NCBI GenBank assembly: GCA_934098485.1
Contig: CAKOOH010000001.1
Coordinates: 1 to 64,000 of the forward strand
DNA length: 64,000 nucleotides
DNA from: an uncultured Bacilli bacterium
GTDB taxonomy: Bacteria; Bacillota_I; Bacilli_A; RF39; UBA660
Direction of reading: 5' to 3'
The translations under genes were made by a program, and so were the position numbers. Shown here piece after piece: positions 45,006-53,145 of the stretch (the first letter of the stretch is position 1; each line of letters starts with the position of its first letter). A model generated the notes under the pieces. That model was given only the letters and a program-made list of their open reading frames with translations. It did no database searches and was not told the origin of the DNA.

Positions 45006-45360
45006 GTTAATTAAAGTAGTATAAATGTTTCACGTGAAACATTTATGTGTATAACTTTAAAAACTTTAAATTGATATTAATCTTAATATAATGCAATAAT
45101 TATTTATATTTATTTCTAGAATTAAAAAGTTATAGCCGATGTTTCACGTGAAACATTGTGGATTGTTTATAATTTAATATCAATTTAAATTTTTTATAAA
45201 TTATTTCCCGGGAAATAATTTATTAATTTCAAATATTAAAAATTTAATAATATAACTTACGGCAATGTTTCACGTGAAACATTGCCTTTTGTGGAAAAAT
45301 CTTATAAATTTATAAGAAAAATTAATTTATTATATAATAATAATTATTATTATTAATTTT

Positions 45361-45394
45361 AAGCGATAATGTTTCACGTGAAACATTATCGCTT
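45361..45394. repeat. 34-bp perfect palindrome around one parS
   Basis: The parS at 45370 is extended on both sides by AAGCGATAA / TTATCGCTT to a perfect 34-bp palindrome. Its last T is the first base of a perfect DnaA box. Other sites in the array have different but also self-complementary arms. Confidence 0.85.
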
Positions 45395-45574
45395 GTGGAT
45401 AACTAAAGATTCTTTTTAAGTAAAATTATTTCCCGGGAAATAATTTTATTAATTAACTATTAAATAATAATTGTGTAAATTACTTAAAATTTATTTAATT
45501 AAGAACATAAAATTTTGTGCAAATGTTTCACGTGAAACATTTGCTAATTTATATTTAATAATATAATTAATAAT

Positions 45575-45610
45575 AAAAACACCTGTTTTTGTAATTTATA
45601 AGGTGTTTTT
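45575..45610 (-). terminator. terminator of gyrA
   Basis: AAAAACACCT / AGGTGTTTTT stem with a 16-nt loop, about 45 bp after the gyrA stop and after one intervening parS. Confidence 0.75.
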
Positions 45611-45655
45611 AAATTTTATGTTTAATGTTTCACGTGAAACATTGTGGATAAACAA

Positions 45656-48214
45656 TTAATCTTGACTTTGTTCTTGTTCTGATGTTTCACGTGAAACATC
45701 ATCTGAAGACACTAAGCTAATTGAAGAAACAAATTGATTATCTTTTAAGTTAATTAGTCTTGTTCCTTGAGTTACTCGGCCTAATTGTGATATTTGATCG
45801 ATTGGAATTCTTATTATTATTCCTGTATTAGTTATCAACATTAAATCTGTTTCAGGCATGCACTTTTTAATTGATACAATATTTCCATTTTTTTCGGTAA
45901 TATTTAAAGCTTTAACGCCTTTGCTACCACGTTTTGTTTTACGATATTCACTTAACAATGTTTTTTTGCCATATCCTTTAGCGGTAACAATAATAATATT
46001 ATCGTCATCAGTAGCGGCTTCTAAGCTAACACATTTTGATCCATTTAAATTAATACCTCTAACTCCTGATGCTGTACGACCCATAATACGAATTTCGTTT
46101 TCATCAAACACAACCATTCTGCCTGATTCAGATGCAAGCATGATATTATGTAAACCATCAGTCTTTTTAACATCTACTAATTCATCTTTTTCTTTAAGTT
46201 TTATGCACAATTTACCTGTTTTACGAATGCTATCGAATTCATTTAAGGCCGTTCTCTTAACTATACCATCTCTAGTAGCGAATAATAAATATTTAAAGTC
46301 ATCATCTTTATTATAAGATATAACAGATTGAACTTTTTCATCCTTTTCGATTGGAAGTAGGTTTATAACTGGAAGACCTTTTGATGTACGACTAAATTCT
46401 GGTACTTCATAACCTTTAATCTTATATACTTTACCTTTATTTGTAAAGAATAATAAGTAATCATGAGTATGTAGATTTAGCAAGTAATCAACACAATCTT
46501 CTTCGTTAGTTGACATTCCCTTTACACCTACGCCACCACGATTTTGAATGCGATACGTATCTACAGTGGTTCTCTTAATATATCCATTCTTTGTTAATGA
46601 TACTATTATGTCATCATTTGGAATTAATGATTCATCTTCAATATAATCAATAGCTGTCATATCAATAGTTGTTCTTCTTTCATCTCCAAAACGTTCTTTT
46701 ATATCAGTTAATTCTTCTTTAATAATTCCTAAAATTAATTCTTCTGAAGATAGGATTTTGCGATAATAGTCGATTTTTTCTAGTAATTCTTTTAATTCGT
46801 CTTCTATTTTTGATCTTTCAAGACCAGTTAAACGACGTAATTTTAATTCTAAAATACTGTCAGATTGTATTTCTGTAAGGCCAAATTTCGTCATTAACTC
46901 ATTTTTGGCAACTTGATCAGTTTCTGATTCTTTAATTATCTTTATTACTTCATCAATGTGATCTAAAGCGATTTTTAAACCATTTAATATATGTACTCTA
47001 TCTTCTGCTTTCTTTAAATCAAATTGGGTTCTTCTTATAATTACTTCTTTTTGATAATTAATATATTTAGCAATAATGTCTTTTAATCCAAGTGTTTTTG
47101 GAGTTTTTTCATCAATCATTAAAAGAATTATGCCATAATTAATTTGAAAGGCAGTATGTTTATATAAATTATTTAAAATTACTTGAGCATTTGCATCTTT
47201 CTTTAAAGTAATCGTAATTTTAATACCATTTTTTAAATCAGTATGATAGTCAGCAATACCATCGATTATCTTATTGTGAACTAATTCAGCAACTTTAGCA
47301 TGAACATCCTTTAAATTAATTCCATAAGGAATTTCTGTTATAACGATATTATTATGTTGACCTTCTTCTTCGATTGTAGCACGGCTACGAATTGTTATTG
47401 ATCCTCTTCCTGTTTCATATGCTTGTCTTATACCTGAATTACCTAAAATGATGCCGCCAGTTGGAAAATCTGGGCCTTTAATATAATTCATTAGCTCGGC
47501 TGTAGTAATATCATGATTATCAATATATGCAATACAACCATCGATAACTTCAGTCAAATTATGAGGTGGTATATTTGTAGCCATGCCTACAGCAATACCC
47601 ATAGCACCGTTTACTAAGATATTAGGGTATCTTGATGGTAAAACTTCTGGTTCTTGCAGCGATTCATCAAAATTTGGTCGCATATTAACGGTGTCTTTTT
47701 TAATATCTCTTAACATTTCTAATGAAAGTTTTGATAATCTTGATTCTGTATAACGATATGCAGCAGCAGGATCTCCTTCAATAGTACCGAAGTTACCGTG
47801 ACCATCAATTAAAGTATATCTTAACTGAAAACTTTGAGCTAATCTTACCATCGCATCATAAATAGATGAGTCTCCATGTGGATGGTAGTTACCCATTACT
47901 TCTCCGACTGATTTAGCACATTTACGATGCGGTTTATCAGGAGTGTAACCATTTTCATACATAGACCAAAGAATTCTTCTATGAACTGGTTTTAAACCAT
48001 CTCTAAGATCTGGTATTGCTCTTGATGTAATAACACTTAAAGAATAATCTAAAAATGATTGTCTTAGTTCTTTTACAATGTTATTTTCAACGAATTTGTC
48101 TTTTTCAGGAGCATCACCACTAAAATATGATTTTTCAATTTCAGCAGCTGCGATTTCATCAACTGGAGTTTCAGTAACTTCAGTTAAATTTGTATCTTTT
48201 TCTTCTTCTTCCAT
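45656..48214 (-). CDS. gyrA: DNA gyrase subunit A
   Basis: 852 residues. The first ~45 are an acidic extension (EEEEKDTNLTEVTETPVDEI...). Core motifs: SVITSRAIPDLRDGLKPVHR, the quinolone region GNYHPHGDSSIYDAMVRLAQ with Ser and Asp at the resistance positions, and catalytic Tyr in AAAYRYTESRLS. Six beta-pinwheel blades follow with the GyrA box-like QNRGGVGVKG. The C-terminal DDVSRETS is encoded by a parS, so a chromosome-partition site is part of the gene. Follows gyrB by 10 bp. Confidence 0.97.
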   Translation of the reverse strand: MEEEEKDTNLTEVTETPVDEIAAAEIEKSYFSGDAPEKDKFVENNIVKELRQSFLDYSLSVITSRAIPDLRDGLKPVHRRILWSMYENGYTPDKPHRKCAKSVGEVMGNYHPHGDSSIYDAMVRLAQSFQLRYTLIDGHGNFGTIEGDPAAAYRYTESRLSKLSLEMLRDIKKDTVNMRPNFDESLQEPEVLPSRYPNILVNGAMGIAVGMATNIPPHNLTEVIDGCIAYIDNHDITTAELMNYIKGPDFPTGGIILGNSGIRQAYETGRGSITIRSRATIEEEGQHNNIVITEIPYGINLKDVHAKVAELVHNKIIDGIADYHTDLKNGIKITITLKKDANAQVILNNLYKHTAFQINYGIILLMIDEKTPKTLGLKDIIAKYINYQKEVIIRRTQFDLKKAEDRVHILNGLKIALDHIDEVIKIIKESETDQVAKNELMTKFGLTEIQSDSILELKLRRLTGLERSKIEDELKELLEKIDYYRKILSSEELILGIIKEELTDIKERFGDERRTTIDMTAIDYIEDESLIPNDDIIVSLTKNGYIKRTTVDTYRIQNRGGVGVKGMSTNEEDCVDYLLNLHTHDYLLFFTNKGKVYKIKGYEVPEFSRTSKGLPVINLLPIEKDEKVQSVISYNKDDDFKYLLFATRDGIVKRTALNEFDSIRKTGKLCIKLKEKDELVDVKKTDGLHNIMLASESGRMVVFDENEIRIMGRTASGVRGINLNGSKCVSLEAATDDDNIIIVTAKGYGKKTLLSEYRKTKRGSKGVKALNITEKNGNIVSIKKCMPETDLMLITNTGIIIRIPIDQISQLGRVTQGTRLINLKDNQFVSSISLVSSDDVSRETSEQEQSQD
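45683..45698. promoter_or_regulatory. parS inside gyrA
   Basis: Perfect TGTTTCACGTGAAACA (20-bp palindrome with flanks) in the last codons of gyrA; it reads DVSRET in frame. Confidence 0.9.
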
Positions 48215-48224
48215 AGTAACCTCC

Positions 48225-50162
48225 TTAAATATCTAATTCAGCATAATTTGCATTTTCTTCTATAAATTTTTTACGTGGATCTACTTCTTCACCCATCAAC
48301 TCATTAAAGATTTGATCTGCTAATACACAGTCATCAACAGTGATTTTCTTTAAAACACGATGATTGATATCCATGGTTGTAATATTTAATTCATCAGGAT
48401 CCATTTCACCAAGACCTTTGTTTCGAGCTATTTCACATCTATTACGGATGTTTTCTGGTAAACTATTTAAATAGTTCGTTTTTTCTTCTTCAGTTAAAAC
48501 ATATTTTCTAGATTTTCCATAACTTATTCTAAATAAAGGTGGTTGAGCAGCATAAACATGTCCTGCTTCAACAATTGGTTTAAAGAAACGATAAAATAAT
48601 GTTAAAAGTAATATTCTAATATGAGCTCCATCGACATCGGCATCAGTCATAATAATGATTTTGTCATATCTTAGTTTTGATAAGTCAAATTCCGCACCAA
48701 TACCAGTACCAAAAGCAGTAATTATGGTTTTTATTTCGTCATTACTAAGAGCTCTATCTAATCTTGCTTTTTCTACATTTAAAATTTTACCTTTTAACGG
48801 CAAAATTGCTTGATGCATAGAATCTCTTCCTTCTTTAGCAGAACCACTAGCTGAATCTCCCTCGACTATAAAAATTTCACTAGTTTTAGGATCTTTACTC
48901 TTACAATCAGATAGTTTGCCAAAGAAAGTTGTAGTTAAGTTCATTTCACTTTTACGGGTTACTTCTCTTGCCTTTTTGGCGGCGATACGACCACGGCATG
49001 CTAGCATGGCTTTTTCAATAATTATCTTTGCATCGGCAGGATTTTCCATTAAAAATCTTTCAAAACCTTTAGAAAATACACTATCAGCAATTTTTCTTAC
49101 TTCTGAATTTCCTAGTCTACCTTTAGTTTGACCTTCAAATTGAGGATTTGGATGCTTACAAGAAATAATCATTGTTAATCCTTCTTTAACATCATCACCG
49201 GTTAAAGATTCATCTTTATCTTTAAGAAAGCCATTTTTTCTTGCATAATTATTTATTATTCTTGTTAAAGCACGTCGAACTCCTTCTTCATGAGTTCCTC
49301 CGTCGTGAGTATTTATATTATTTACGAAAGAATAAATATTATCTGTGTAACTGTTATTGTATTGCATTGCAACTTCAAAAATTATTCCGTCCTCTTCACC
49401 AGTTAAATGAATAATGTCGTTATGAATAGGCGTTTTATTTTGATTTAAAAATCTTACATACTCGCTGATGCCACCTTCGTATAAAAAGGTATCGCCAGTA
49501 GTATCTTCATCATCACGATCATCTCTTAAAGTTATTCTTAAACCTTTATTTAAAAACGCTAATTCTCTAACTCTAACTTTTAAAGTTTCATAATCATAAA
49601 TTTCCGTATCAAAAATATCAGGATCTGGTTTAAAAGTAACTATTGTACCAGTTCTATTTGGTTCACAATCGCCTATAACAGTTAATTTTTGAGCGGTTTT
49701 TCCACCATTAATAAATTTTGTCTCATAAATTTTAGAATCTTTATAAACTCTAACTGTTACCCATTTAGATAAAGCGTTTACTACAGAAGCACCTACGCCG
49801 TGTAGACCACCAGATACTTTATAGCCGCCGCCACCGAATTTACCACCAGCATGTAAGACAGTATAAACTGTTTCTACGGTTGAAATTCCAGTTTTAGGAT
49901 GAATGCCAACGGGGATACCACGACCATCATCTTTAACAGTTACAGAATTATCTTTATTTATTACAATTTCGATATTTTTACAGTATCCTGCTAAGGCTTC
50001 ATCAATAGAGTTATCAACAATTTCCCATACCAAGTGATGAAGGCCTTTAACATCAGTAGTTCCGATATACATACCAGGTCTTTTTCTTACGGCCTCTAAA
50101 CCTTCTAGGACTTGAATATCATTTTCTGAATAATGTTCTTCCATATTTTTATTTTCATTCAT
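48225..50162 (-). CDS. gyrB: DNA gyrase subunit B
   Basis: 645 residues. GHKL ATPase motifs (VDNSIDEALAGYC, DGRGIPVGIHP, GGLHGVGASVVNALS), Toprim EGDSASGSAKEGRD and DADVDGAHIRILLLTLFYR. With GyrA it introduces negative supercoils. Start overlaps the end of recF by 8 nt (…tatgaatga…), so likely coupled. Confidence 0.97.
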   Translation of the reverse strand: MNENKNMEEHYSENDIQVLEGLEAVRKRPGMYIGTTDVKGLHHLVWEIVDNSIDEALAGYCKNIEIVINKDNSVTVKDDGRGIPVGIHPKTGISTVETVYTVLHAGGKFGGGGYKVSGGLHGVGASVVNALSKWVTVRVYKDSKIYETKFINGGKTAQKLTVIGDCEPNRTGTIVTFKPDPDIFDTEIYDYETLKVRVRELAFLNKGLRITLRDDRDDEDTTGDTFLYEGGISEYVRFLNQNKTPIHNDIIHLTGEEDGIIFEVAMQYNNSYTDNIYSFVNNINTHDGGTHEEGVRRALTRIINNYARKNGFLKDKDESLTGDDVKEGLTMIISCKHPNPQFEGQTKGRLGNSEVRKIADSVFSKGFERFLMENPADAKIIIEKAMLACRGRIAAKKAREVTRKSEMNLTTTFFGKLSDCKSKDPKTSEIFIVEGDSASGSAKEGRDSMHQAILPLKGKILNVEKARLDRALSNDEIKTIITAFGTGIGAEFDLSKLRYDKIIIMTDADVDGAHIRILLLTLFYRFFKPIVEAGHVYAAQPPLFRISYGKSRKYVLTEEEKTNYLNSLPENIRNRCEIARNKGLGEMDPDELNITTMDINHRVLKKITVDDCVLADQIFNELMGEEVDPRKKFIEENANYAELDI

Positions 50163-51252
50163 AATCTTTTACCTCAACTTTCTGTGGTTTTATTTTTATT
50201 ACTCTACAATTATTTAATAATTTTTTATTAACTTTGTTTATATCGGTAGTTGTAATAAAAATTTGCAAACTTTTTCTTAAATTGCTTATTAAACTATTAA
50301 TTTTTTTATTATCTAATTCACTAAATAAATCATCTAAAATTAGTATTGGTGTCTTTTTAAAATTATCAATACAATATTTAATTTCGGCTAATTTAAAAGA
50401 AATTACGGCACTTTTTTGTTCTCCTTCAGATAAGAAATATTTGGCTTCTTTATCATTTACAACAAATATAAAGTCATCTAAATGAACACCAATGTTAGTC
50501 TTACCATAATTAAGATCACGAGTTAAAGAAGATTTATATTCCTTAATTAAATTATCTTTATTCTTATTTTCATATTGAGAAACATATTTAATTTTTAAAT
50601 TCTTTTTTTTCGTGGACTTTTCAAAAATAGTGGTTAAATAATCATTAATTATCATTAAATATTGTTTGCGAATTTCATGAATTTGTAATCCTAAATCAAT
50701 CATTTTTTCAGTTATAATATCTAAATATTCTTTAGGTACATAACTATTTATTTGCATCGATTTTAAATAGGTATTTCTTTGCTTTAATACTTTATTATGT
50801 AAACTAAGTAGTTTTAGATAATTGTTATTAAACTGAGAAAGTTCCATGTTAATTAACTTCCGGTGCATACTAGGATTATCCTTTATTAATTTTAGATCAT
50901 CTATTGTAAAAATAATAACATTTAATTTAGATATATAATCACTTATGGTTGTTATTTGCTTATTATCAATTAATATTTTTTTACCATTTTTAGTTAAAAC
51001 TATTTTATAAACATTGTTAATGGTAGTTTTTATGTTTGCTTCTATAATTGCTGATTCAGAATTTTCCTTTAATAATAAGCTATCATCATTACATCTAAAC
51101 GATTTTGTAAGGGCTAAATAATAGATAGCTTCAACTATATTGGTTTTTCCAACACCGTTATCGCCTATTATAATATTTTTATAATCTGAAAATTTTAAAT
51201 TCAATTCATCATAACTGCGAAAATTTTTAAGTTTTAAATTACTAATTTTCAT
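50155..51252 (-). CDS. recF: DNA repair protein RecF
   Basis: 365 residues. Walker A GDNGVGKTNIVEAIYYLAL, the signature FLSEGEQKSAVISFKLAEI and Walker B PILILDDLFSELD. Loads RecA at single-strand gaps with RecO and RecR (the latter at 41.6-42.2 kb). Ends in TGA inside the gyrB start. Confidence 0.96.
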   Translation of the reverse strand: MKISNLKLKNFRSYDELNLKFSDYKNIIIGDNGVGKTNIVEAIYYLALTKSFRCNDDSLLLKENSESAIIEANIKTTINNVYKIVLTKNGKKILIDNKQITTISDYISKLNVIIFTIDDLKLIKDNPSMHRKLINMELSQFNNNYLKLLSLHNKVLKQRNTYLKSMQINSYVPKEYLDIITEKMIDLGLQIHEIRKQYLMIINDYLTTIFEKSTKKKNLKIKYVSQYENKNKDNLIKEYKSSLTRDLNYGKTNIGVHLDDFIFVVNDKEAKYFLSEGEQKSAVISFKLAEIKYCIDNFKKTPILILDDLFSELDNKKINSLISNLRKSLQIFITTTDINKVNKKLLNNCRVIKIKPQKVEVKDYE

Positions 51253-51284
51253 TTTTTGCCCTCTTTTAAAGTCATATAATAATA

Positions 51285-51316
51285 AAATAGGTATATATGT
51301 GTCCCTATACCTATTT
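51285..51316 (-). terminator. hairpin between comK-like gene and recF
   Basis: AAATAGGTAT/ATACCTATTT 10-bp stem with a 12-nt loop and weak T-tract (TATTATTAT); could separate the comK-like gene from recF-gyrB. Confidence 0.55.
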
Positions 51317-51353
51317 ACATTATACCATAAATTTTAGTATTTAAAAATGAAAA

Positions 51354-51800
51354 TTACTTACTTTTGCGGTTTTTATATGCATTTTTTAACGATAATGATT
51401 TTAAATATTGATTTTGTAAAATATTGTAAGAAATACTTAGTTCTATACTTTCATCATTTAAAAATTCTACGAAGCTTTTTTCTTCTTTGGTTAATACCCT
51501 TTTAATATTATTTAAACAAATCCATGAGCATTCTTTTAATCTTGGGGAACAAGTTGGAAAAAAGATAATATTTTTATCTTCAGATACAATAATTGGTGCT
51601 TTATAAGTATAACCAGTTAAAGAATATGTTCCTTTAATTCTTCCATCAATGGTGCTTCCATAATACTGACAATTTTGATCCATTATTTTAGATATTTTTT
51701 CATCAACAATATAAGAATCATGATCTTCATATATAATGGTTTTACTTTTACCAATGGGAATTAAGGCTAAAGTTGAATCATTAATTTGATAATTTTTCAT
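51354..51800 (-). CDS. comK: ComK-family competence regulator
   Basis: 148 residues clearly related to ComK, the master activator of DNA-uptake genes in Bacillus. Aligning features: YQINDSTLALIPIGKS near the start, SKIMDQNCQYYGSTIDGRIK, GTYSLTGYTYKAPIIVSEDK, IIFFPTCSPRLKECSWICL (compare the PPIMV...FLFPTLSS...CGWIS stretch of Bacillus ComK) and LSISYNILQNQYLKSLSLKN. It lacks about 40 residues of the Bacillus C-terminus. It sits between dnaN and recF, where Bacillus has the S4-domain gene yaaA. GGGGGTGA is a strong ribosome binding site. Three Spo0A boxes lie about 50 bp upstream. Confidence 0.85.
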   Translation of the reverse strand: MKNYQINDSTLALIPIGKSKTIIYEDHDSYIVDEKISKIMDQNCQYYGSTIDGRIKGTYSLTGYTYKAPIIVSEDKNIIFFPTCSPRLKECSWICLNNIKRVLTKEEKSFVEFLNDESIELSISYNILQNQYLKSLSLKNAYKNRKSK

Positions 51801-51847
51801 TTTTTAATTCACCCCCTGACTTGGGATGATATTTAACCATAAAGTTT

Positions 51848-51874
51848 TGTCGAAATTTGTCGAATTTTGTCGAA
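51848..51874. promoter_or_regulatory. three tandem Spo0A boxes upstream of comK
   Basis: TGTCGAA, the Spo0A box, occurs at 51848-51854, 51858-51864 and 51868-51874, each within TTTGTCGAA and at exactly 10-bp spacing, so all three face the same side of the helix. They lie 48-74 bp upstream of the comK-like start. In Bacillus, Spo0A also binds three sites at PcomK. Confidence 0.8.
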
Positions 51875-51885
51875 AAAAAAGAAAA

Positions 51886-51918
51886 AAAGTGAGATTTTTA
51901 ATAATTATATCCCACTTT
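51886..51918 (-). terminator. terminator of dnaN
   Basis: Minus strand AAGTGGGAT / ATCTCACTT stem then TTTTTTTC; the left arm overlaps the dnaN stop. It isolates dnaA-dnaN from comK. Confidence 0.7.
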
Positions 51919-53032
51919 AATATGTTTTTATAGGTAAAATTAATTGAATTAAAGATTCATCAGTAGCAGATTTTAAAATTATTGGTTTTGAATCATTATT
52001 TAAAAGAATAATTAATTCTTCTTCGTCAAATGTTTTTAAAGCCTCTAACATATATTTAGCACTAAAAGAAATAGAAAGATTTTTATCATTATTTTTATTA
52101 ATCATAACATTTTCTTCAGATTTACCTATTTCACTTGCATAAGAAGTTATAGTAAGTTCAGTAGCTTTAGTATCCATCTTGATAATGTTTTTATCTTTAT
52201 TTTGAGTTAATAAGGCAGCGCGGTCAATGGCAGCATAATAATCATTTAAAGAAGTAGTAATAATTATCTCAAAATCAGTTGGTATTAAATTTGAAGTATT
52301 TGGATAAGAACCACTTAACAAACTAGATTGAAATAAATAATCGTTATATTTAAATAAAACTTTGTTAGTAAATAGGTGGATTTCCACATTTGCTTCTTCA
52401 GTTAATAATTTATCTAACTCATTAATATTTTTACCAGGAATAACAATATTATATGAATCATAATTATCATCTAACATAATAGTCTTTTTAGCTAAACGAT
52501 ATGAGTCTGTTGCGACACATTCTAGGACATTTCCATTTATTTTAAGATTTATACCTGTTAATAAAGGACGAGATTCCTGAGTAGAAACAGCAAATAATGT
52601 TTGATTAATAACTTTTTTAATAATAGAACTGTTGATAATTATAGGTTTTTCCACTTCTTCTAAAATAATATTTGGATAATCTTCAGTATCTAAACAATTT
52701 AAATTATAAGTTGTATTTTCAGTACTAATAATTATTTTTAAACCGTCTATTACTTCAATATTAATATCAGTATTTGGTAACTTTCTTACAATATCTAATA
52801 AATATTTACTTTGAATAATTATTTTTCCTGGTTCATAGATATTCTTTATTTTTTCTTTAGGTATAAAATTTCTGATTGTTAAATCACTATCACTAGCGGT
52901 TAAATATAATCCCTCTTCCTTTAAATCGAACATTACTCCATTTAATATAGGAATAATATTTCTTGGAGAAATAGCTCTCATAACATTGGTTAAACTTTCT
53001 AGTAAAATATTTTTTTCAATTAATAATTTCAT
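51917..53032 (-). CDS. dnaN: DNA polymerase III beta clamp
   Basis: 371 residues. MKLLIEKNILLESLTNVMRA, the TDSYRLAKK motif of the third domain entry and the C-terminal QLILPIKTY with the hydrophobic partner-binding cleft. Ring-shaped sliding clamp. Follows dnaA by 113 bp. Confidence 0.97.
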   Translation of the reverse strand: MKLLIEKNILLESLTNVMRAISPRNIIPILNGVMFDLKEEGLYLTASDSDLTIRNFIPKEKIKNIYEPGKIIIQSKYLLDIVRKLPNTDINIEVIDGLKIIISTENTTYNLNCLDTEDYPNIILEEVEKPIIINSSIIKKVINQTLFAVSTQESRPLLTGINLKINGNVLECVATDSYRLAKKTIMLDDNYDSYNIVIPGKNINELDKLLTEEANVEIHLFTNKVLFKYNDYLFQSSLLSGSYPNTSNLIPTDFEIIITTSLNDYYAAIDRAALLTQNKDKNIIKMDTKATELTITSYASEIGKSEENVMINKNNDKNLSISFSAKYMLEALKTFDEEELIILLNNDSKPIILKSATDESLIQLILPIKTY

Positions 53033-53145
53033 TTTTATTCCTTCTTTCTAATTATTATTATTATTGATGTTGAAAATGTTAATAACTTAAATAAAACCTT
53101 ATAAAATCAATAAAAATCAATGTTTATTATTTTTAGTTATTAGAC

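Larger units (their letters stand above)
44830..45441. repeat. Noc-binding sites interleaved with parS
   Basis: ATTTCCCGGGAAAT, the exact B. subtilis Noc-binding consensus, occurs at 44830-44843, 44984-44997, 45203-45216 and 45428-45441. It differs from parS in two symmetric positions per half site (position 1 and 6). The order along the array is P-N-P-N-P-P-N-P-P-N-P-P-P (P parS, N Noc site). Confidence 0.93.
44783..45651 (+). promoter_or_regulatory. DnaA-box-like 9-mers next to parS
   Basis: Perfect TGTGGATAA at 45394-45402 and 45643-45651; one mismatch at 44916-44924, 45046-45054 and 45290-45298; two mismatches at 44783-44791 and 45157-45165. All are in the same orientation and each lies 1, 4 or 8 bp right of a parS (8 bp for four of the seven). 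Confidence 0.6.
44759..45698. repeat. parS array: nine perfect ParB sites
   Basis: TGTTTCACGTGAAACA is present without mismatch at 44759, 44892, 45026, 45140, 45266, 45370, 45524, 45626 and 45683 (each 16 bp). Spacing is about 133, 134, 114, 126, 104, 154, 102 and 57 bp. This is the centromere sequence bound by ParB/Spo0J. The first eight lie in the 0.95-kb gap between the SRP RNA gene and gyrA; the last is in gyrA codons. No other gene is visible in the gap. Confidence 0.95.

Noticed and set aside
44709..45655. Array as a plasmid centromere or integrated element
   Set aside because: No recombinase, replication gene or att-like repeat, and flanking gyrA and tadA/ffs are in normal syntenic order.
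44759..45698. Regularly spaced palindromes as a CRISPR array
   Set aside because: The repeats are perfect parS and Noc consensus sites, spacing varies from 57 to 154 bp, and no cas genes are near.
51841..51880. TTTGTCGAA repeats as replication iterons of oriC
   Set aside because: They match the Spo0A box, not DnaA boxes, and lie between dnaN and comK. Iteron function cannot be fully excluded.
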